In this document: piece after piece, positions 59,802 through 64,000 of the stretch
How the letters are laid out: each line of letters begins with the position of its first letter
Position numbering within the stretch: the first letter of the stretch is position 1
Assembly: GCF_010729485.1 (NCBI RefSeq)
Contig: NZ_AP022609.1
Location: 1,426,001 to 1,490,000 of the forward strand
Length of the DNA stretch: 64,000 bases
From: Mycolicibacter hiberniae
Lineage (GTDB): Bacteria > Actinomycetota > Actinomycetes > Mycobacteriales > Mycobacteriaceae
Reading direction: 5' to 3'
The notes under the pieces: generated by a model
What the model saw: the letters and a program-made list of their open reading frames with translations, nothing else
The model's database searches: none
Told to the model about the DNA's origin: nothing
Program-made: the position numbers and the translations under genes

Positions 59802-60713
59802 GTGGATGCGATCGCGAGTGTCTGGTCGGTGCTGCCCGGGCCGATGCGCGACCCGGTGGTGTTCGCGGTGCCCTTCTTCCTGCTGCTGTTGTCGCTGGAA
59901 TGGTTCGCGGCTCGCAAGCTCGAACAGACCGAGGCGCAGTCGGTGCCGGTCGGTGGCTACCGCACGCCGGACGCCTGGGCGAGCATCTCGATGGGCCTGG
60001 TCTCGATGGTCACCACCGCCGGGTGGAAATTCATCGCCCTGATCGGCTACGCGGCGATCTACACCTACCTGGCGCCGTGGCATCTGTCGCCGACACGGTG
60101 GTACACCGTGGTGATCGCCCTCGTCGGTGTGGACCTGCTCTACTACTGCTATCACCGGATGGCGCACCGGGTCCGGTTCTTCTGGGCGACGCATCAGGCG
60201 CACCACTCCAGCCGTTACTTCAACTTCGCCACCGCGCTACGCCAGAAATGGAACAACAGCGGCGAGATCCTGATGTGGATTCCGCTGCCGCTGCTGGGCA
60301 TTCCGCCCTGGATGGTGTTCGCCAGCTTCTCGGTGAGCCTGGTCTACCAGTTCTGGGTGCACACCGAACGCATCGACAAGCTGCCGCGGCCCTTCGAGTT
60401 CATCTTCAACACGCCCTCGCACCACCGGGTGCACCACGGGATGGACCCCGAATACCTGGACCGCAACTACGGCGGAATCCTCATCATCTGGGACCGCCTG
60501 TTCGGCACCTTCGCCCCGGAACGGTTCCGCCCGCACTACGGGCTGACCAAGCCGGTGGACACCTTCAACATCTTGACCCTGCAGTTCCACGAGTACCGCG
60601 CGATCATCGCCGATCTGCGCAGGGCGACACGGTGGCGCGACCGGTTGGGTTACCTGTTCGGGCCGCCCGGTTGGAAGCCCGCCGCGGCCACGGCGGCCAG
60701 CACTGCGGTGTAG
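59802..60713 (+). CDS. Fatty acid hydroxylase/sterol desaturase family protein (Erg3-like, Rv1814-like)
   Basis: A 303-residue membrane protein, start GTG 59802 (GGAGG 8 bp upstream; GTG 59793 is the alternative). Di-iron His motifs are HRMAH, HQAHH and HHRVHHG, as in sterol desaturase/fatty acid hydroxylases. Several transmembrane helices lie before and between them. The position after mgtC matches M. tuberculosis Rv1814 (annotated erg3). The true substrate is unclear. Confidence 0.85.
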   Translation: MDAIASVWSVLPGPMRDPVVFAVPFFLLLLSLEWFAARKLEQTEAQSVPVGGYRTPDAWASISMGLVSMVTTAGWKFIALIGYAAIYTYLAPWHLSPTRWYTVVIALVGVDLLYYCYHRMAHRVRFFWATHQAHHSSRYFNFATALRQKWNNSGEILMWIPLPLLGIPPWMVFASFSVSLVYQFWVHTERIDKLPRPFEFIFNTPSHHRVHHGMDPEYLDRNYGGILIIWDRLFGTFAPERFRPHYGLTKPVDTFNILTLQFHEYRAIIADLRRATRWRDRLGYLFGPPGWKPAAATAASTAV

Positions 60714-60834
60714 CGATCGTCCTGACGTAATGGGGGGCGCACCGGCCGGTGTTCGCCTAGGCTGGCAAGCGTCGCAACGGAGCGACAGCGCCGGCCGAGG
60801 TCAGGTCGAGGCGTGCCGACATGAAGGGGAGATT

Positions 60835-61416
60835 GTGGCACAGAGCTTGGGAGACACCCTCACTGCGGGGAAGAAGCTCGTCAAGGGCGAGTCGCTTACC
60901 TCCAACAACGGGGCTTACACCCTGACGTTGCAGGACGACGGCAATCTGGTGTTGGCGGCACGGGGGAAGGCCATCTGGGCGACGGGCACCAACGGCAAGG
61001 ACGCAGTGCGCGCCGAGGTGCAGACCGACGGCAATTTCGTGCTGTACACCGCCGACAAGCCGATCTGGCACACCGACACCAAGGGCAAGAAGGACGTCAA
61101 GCTGGTTTTGCAGGACGACCGCAACCTGGTGCTCTACGCCGCCGACGGCGCGGCCTGGTCCACGAAGACCGAGACCGACGCCCCGCCGCCGGAGGAGCCC
61201 AAGGCGCAAGAGCCCGAGGCGCCCGCCGAGCAGGCCGCACCTGCTGCACCTGCTGAACCTGCCGCCCGCAAGTACACCGTGGTGGCCGGTGACACCCTGT
61301 GGGCGATCGCCGAGCGGTTCTACGGCGACGGCAACAAGTACCCGCAGATCGCGCAGGCAAGCGGTATCGCCAACCCGGATCTGATCCATCCAGGTCAGGA
61401 GCTGACGATTCCCTGA
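60835..61416 (+). CDS. Bulb-type lectin protein with C-terminal LysM
   Basis: A 193-residue protein from GTG 60835 (AAGGGGAG). Three bulb-lectin repeats with [25 protein letters not shown] and [13 protein letters not shown] (QxDxNxVxY mannose-binding sites) occupy residues 30-115. A Pro/Glu/Ala linker follows, and a LysM domain starts [20 protein letters not shown] (about 143-190). There is no Sec signal. A similar lectin-LysM architecture (mannose-binding, MSMEG_3662) has been studied in M. smegmatis. Likely cell-surface or peptidoglycan associated. Confidence 0.85.
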   Translation: MAQSLGDTLTAGKKLVKGESLTSNNGAYTLTLQDDGNLVLAARGKAIWATGTNGKDAVRAEVQTDGNFVLYTADKPIWHTDTKGKKDVKLVLQDDRNLVLYAADGAAWSTKTETDAPPPEEPKAQEPEAPAEQAAPAAPAEPAARKYTVVAGDTLWAIAERFYGDGNKYPQIAQASGIANPDLIHPGQELTIP

Positions 61417-61433
61417 TCGCCGCGCGACGCTGA

Positions 61434-61471
61434 CGCGGCGGCCCGGATCCCCTGAGGGCCGGGCCGCCGCG
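61434..61471 (+). terminator. GC-rich terminator after the lectin gene
   Basis: CGCGGCGGCCCGG (61434-61446) pairs with CCGGGCCGCCGCG (61459-61471), 13 bp, with a 12-nt loop, 17 bp after the stop codon. No strong U-tract is visible. This is typical of mycobacterial hairpins. Confidence 0.65.
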
Positions 61472-61534
61472 CTATGCCATGGTGTCCTGGTCTGGCCGGA
61501 CCGATGCCGGTCCTCAAACGATAGGAGTCGACGC

Positions 61535-62209
61535 TTGCACGGGCTCGTTGCGCGGATGCTGGCGGTGCTGCTGGGGATCGGTGCGGCAGCTGCCGGCCCG
61601 GCGGTGGGCCCGGCCCGCGCCGATCGGGTGCTGGTCTATCCGGGGATGGAGATCCGCCAGGACAGCCACGTGTGCACCCTCGGCTACGTCGACCCGGTGC
61701 TGCGAGTGGCCTTCAGCGCCGGTCACTGCCGGGGCAGCGGGCACATCACCGACCGGGGCGGAACGGTGATCGGCACCCTGGCCACCTTCCGCGACAACAC
61801 TCCCAACGGCTCCACGGTCAACACCGACCAGGTCATCGACGACTACGAGGCGATCGTGCTGGTCGACGACGTCGACGTCAACGACTTCCTGCCCGGCGGG
61901 GTGCAGCTACAGGGCGGTGCCGACAGCCTGGTCAACCCCGGCGACCCGGTGTGTCACTTCGGCATTGCCACCGGCGAGACCTGCGGCACCGTCGAACGGG
62001 TCAACAACGGTTGGTTCACCATGAGCCGCGGTGTCCGCAGCCAGCAGGGCGACTCCGGGGGACCGGTGTATGTGATGCACGATTCCGGTACGGCCCGGCT
62101 GGTGGGCCTGTTCAACAGCGTCTGGGGCGAATTCCCCGCCGCGGTCTCGTGGCCGGCGATCGCCCAGCAAGTCCGTGATGACGTCGGCGTCCCGGCGCCG
62201 CAGCCGTGA
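61535..62209 (+). CDS. Secreted trypsin-like serine protease (Rv1815-like, active-site intact)
   Basis: A 224-residue protein from TTG 61535 (AGGAG 7 bp upstream). Signal peptide ([17 protein letters not shown]), then His64 in AFSAGHC, an acidic site in [12 protein letters not shown], and Ser174 in [11 protein letters not shown]. Cys pairs flank the domain. It follows the M. tuberculosis order Rv1814-Rv1815. It overlaps the VOC gene by 4 bp. The paralogue at 18377 lacks both residues. Confidence 0.8.
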   Translation: MHGLVARMLAVLLGIGAAAAGPAVGPARADRVLVYPGMEIRQDSHVCTLGYVDPVLRVAFSAGHCRGSGHITDRGGTVIGTLATFRDNTPNGSTVNTDQVIDDYEAIVLVDDVDVNDFLPGGVQLQGGADSLVNPGDPVCHFGIATGETCGTVERVNNGWFTMSRGVRSQQGDSGGPVYVMHDSGTARLVGLFNSVWGEFPAAVSWPAIAQQVRDDVGVPAPQP

Positions 62210-62709
62210 CCCCGACGCCGCGCCCGCCCGTCCAAATCGCCTGGGTCACCCGTGATCTGGAGGCCACCGAATCGACTCTGAGCGCACTGCTCGGGGTGCG
62301 GAAATGGGTCCGCATGCCCGGCGTGCACTTCGCCCCCCAGGCCTGCACATACCTGGGCGAACCGGCGGATTTCGTGGCCGACATCGCGTTGAGCTACCTC
62401 GGCGACATGCAGTTGGAGCTGATCGCGCCGGTGCGCGGCCGCAGCCTCTACGACGACTTCCTCCAGGACGGCCGCGGGCCGGGCCTGCACCATGTCTGCA
62501 TCGAGGCCGCCGACCCCGACGACTTCGAGGCTATGCTTAACGACGCCGCCGAGCAGGGCGCCCAGCTGGTCGCCCGGGGCGTGATGCCCGGGGGCATGTG
62601 TTTCGCCTATGTCTCAGCTCCGGACGCCGGCATCCCCTATCTGGAGATCGCCTACATCCCCGCCGAGATCCGGTCGGTCTTCGACTACATCAAACAGCAG
62701 CAACGGTGA
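62206..62709 (+). CDS. VOC-family (glyoxalase/dioxygenase-like) protein
   Basis: A 167-residue protein from GTG 62206, overlapping the protease stop. It has two betaalphabeta modules. Possible metal ligands are [16 protein letters not shown] (His) and YLEIAYIP (Glu). The fold occurs in glyoxalase I, bleomycin-resistance and dioxygenase proteins. It precedes the flavoprotein gene by 34 bp, and may act in the same steroid- or lipid-type pathway. Confidence 0.75.
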   Translation: MTPTPRPPVQIAWVTRDLEATESTLSALLGVRKWVRMPGVHFAPQACTYLGEPADFVADIALSYLGDMQLELIAPVRGRSLYDDFLQDGRGPGLHHVCIEAADPDDFEAMLNDAAEQGAQLVARGVMPGGMCFAYVSAPDAGIPYLEIAYIPAEIRSVFDYIKQQQR

Positions 62710-62743
62710 GTACTGCGTCAGTGACGAGGAGGAAGCGGCGCCC

Positions 62744-64000
62744 ATGAGCACCCAGATCCCGGAACCCACGAGGGCCGAGGCGGTTTCGGCGTGGTCCGAC
62801 GAAGTCGATGTCGTGGTGATCGGCTTCGGCATCGGTGGCGGCTGCGCGGCGGTCAGCGCGGCGGCGGCCGGGGCCCGGGTGCTGGTGCTGGAACGGGCGG
62901 CCGAGGCCGGCGGCACCACCGCCATGGCGGGCGGGCACTTCTACCTCGGCGGAGGCACCGCCGTGCAGGAGGCCACCGGGCATGCCGACTCCGCCGAGGA
63001 GATGTACAAGTACCTGGTCGCGGTGTCTCGCGAGCCCGAACACGACAAGATCCGGGCCTACTGCGACGGCAGCGTCGAGCATTTCAATTGGCTTGAGGAC
63101 CTGGGCATCGCGTTCGAACGCAGCTATTACCCGGAGAAGGCGGTGATTCAGCCCAACACCGAGGGGCTGATGTACACCGGCAACGAGAAGGTGTGGCCGT
63201 TTCTCAACGAGGCTGTGCCGGCGCCGCGCGGACACAAGGTTCCGGTGCCCGGCGACACCCAGGGTGCCAAGATGGCAATCGACCTGCTGCTCAAGCGGGC
63301 CGACCGGCTCGGGGTGCAGATCCGCTACGAAACCGGCGCCACCGGCCTGGTCACCGACGACTCCGGCGCTGTCGTGGGAGTCACCTGGAAGCATTTCGGC
63401 GAAAGCGGTGCCATCAAAGCGAAATCGGTGGTGATCGCCGCCGGCGGCTTCGTGATGAACCCGGAGATGGTCGCCCAATACACGCCGAAGCTGGCGGAGA
63501 AGCCGTTCGTGCTGGGCAACACCTACGACGACGGCCTGGGTATCCGGATGGGGATGTCGGTGGGCGGGGCCACCAAGCACATGGACCAGATGTTCATCAC
63601 CGCACCGGTCTACCCGCCCTCGATCCTGCTCACCGGAATCATCGTGAACAAGGAGGGTAAGCGCTTCGTCGCCGAAGACTCTTACCACTCGCGCACCTCA
63701 GGTTTCGTCATGGACCAACCCGACAGCGCGGCCTTCCTGATCGTCGACGAGGCCCACATGCGCAAGCCGCAGGTGCCCTTGGTGCCGCTGATCGACGGCT
63801 GGGAGACGGTGCCGGAAATGGAAGCCGCACTGGGTATTCCCGAGGGAAACCTGGTGGCGACCCTGGACCGTTACAACACCTTCGCGGCCCGCGGCGAGGA
63901 CCCGGACTTTCACAAGCAGCCGCCGTTTCTGGCTCCGCAGGACAGCGGCCCGTGGGGGGCGTTCGACCTGTCGCTGGGAAAGGCGATCTACGCCGGCTTC
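62744..64000 (+). CDS. FAD-dependent oxidoreductase, fumarate reductase/ketosteroid dehydrogenase-like, N-terminal part (Rv1817-like)
   Basis: ATG 62744 with GAGGAGGAAG. The frame stays open for 419 codons to the window edge, so the C-terminus is missing. FAD-binding motif VVVIGFGIGGGCAAVSAAAA is at residues 25-44, with GGTTAMAGGHFYLGGGT for flavin contact near 60 and VVIAAGGFVMNPEMV near 230. The family includes succinate dehydrogenase/fumarate reductase flavoproteins and 3-ketosteroid delta-1-dehydrogenases. Position matches M. tuberculosis Rv1817. A steroid role is plausible but not proven. Confidence 0.8.
   Translation, partial: MSTQIPEPTRAEAVSAWSDEVDVVVIGFGIGGGCAAVSAAAAGARVLVLERAAEAGGTTAMAGGHFYLGGGTAVQEATGHADSAEEMYKYLVAVSREPEHDKIRAYCDGSVEHFNWLEDLGIAFERSYYPEKAVIQPNTEGLMYTGNEKVWPFLNEAVPAPRGHKVPVPGDTQGAKMAIDLLLKRADRLGVQIRYETGATGLVTDDSGAVVGVTWKHFGESGAIKAKSVVIAAGGFVMNPEMVAQYTPKLAEKPFVLGNTYDDGLGIRMGMSVGGATKHMDQMFITAPVYPPSILLTGIIVNKEGKRFVAEDSYHSRTSGFVMDQPDSAAFLIVDEAHMRKPQVPLVPLIDGWETVPEMEAALGIPEGNLVATLDRYNTFAARGEDPDFHKQPPFLAPQDSGPWGAFDLSLGKAIYAGF

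Noticed and set aside
1..64000. CRISPR arrays, rRNA and complete tRNA genes
   Set aside because: No regularly spaced direct repeats, rRNA signatures or full cloverleaf sequences were seen; only tRNA-Pro 3' fragments occur.

Overview
The window is GC-rich (about two thirds G+C), densely coded mycobacterial DNA. The diagnostic locus is a complete ESX-5 type VII secretion cluster (eccB5, eccC5, PE, esxM, esxN, espG5, eccD5, mycP5, eccE5, eccA5) followed by a magnesium-responsive PPE-mgtC operon and by genes in the order of the Mycobacterium tuberculosis Rv1811-Rv1817 region. ESX-5 is largely a slow-grower system, so I infer a slow-growing non-tuberculous mycobacterium. No rRNA gene, complete tRNA gene or CRISPR array was recognised.

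Layout. 1-4465: end of a prophage or phage-derived element (capsid C-terminus, phage protein, hypothetical), then a minus-strand three-gene operon (possible HEPN-like protein, membrane protein, trypsin-like protease). It ends at a fragment of tRNA-Pro(GGG) that looks like an attachment site. 4466-12965: a second segment, closed at 12966-12998 by a 32/33-identical copy of the tRNA 3' end. It carries a decayed IS3-family element, a four-gene type VII-associated operon (EspC-like protein, WXG-hydrolase, two LppA/LppV-like lipoproteins), a pair of DapB-like dehydrogenases, and a putative PD-(D/E)XK nuclease beside a membrane protein. 13105-32711: core-like genes, including an MgtA-type Mg2+ ATPase, an NDH-2-like flavoprotein, a catalytically dead secreted protease, a lipoprotein hydrolase, a molybdopterin oxidoreductase, an MpaB-type oxygenase, TspO, a PIF1-type helicase broken by a 13-bp tandem duplication, a topoisomerase IB remnant, a RecB-like nuclease and cell-wall hydrolase-like proteins. 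33038-38743: an acyl-CoA catabolic cluster (two acyl-CoA dehydrogenases, SDR, thiolase) with its GntR regulator. 38877-40655: a cytochrome b-molybdopterin oxidase fusion. 41122-57080: ESX-5. 57185-64000: promoter, M-box riboswitch, leader ORF, PPE, mgtC, sterol-desaturase-like gene, lectin-LysM protein, secreted trypsin-like protease, VOC protein and a truncated flavoprotein.

How it works together. EccB5-EccC5-EccD5-EccE5 with MycP5 form the inner-membrane secretion machine, EspG5 is the PE/PPE chaperone and EccA5 the cytosolic AAA+ ATPase. EsxM/EsxN and PE proteins are substrates, present as two cassettes on either side of the machine. The PPE protein behind the M-box is probably exported by ESX-5 when Mg2+ is scarce, and MgtC is co-expressed. 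The points most worth following are the M-box leader with a small ORF and a pairable Shine-Dalgarno, the att-flanked T7SS effector-like operon, the prophage-edge protease operon as a possible defence cargo, and the active/dead protease paralogue pair.
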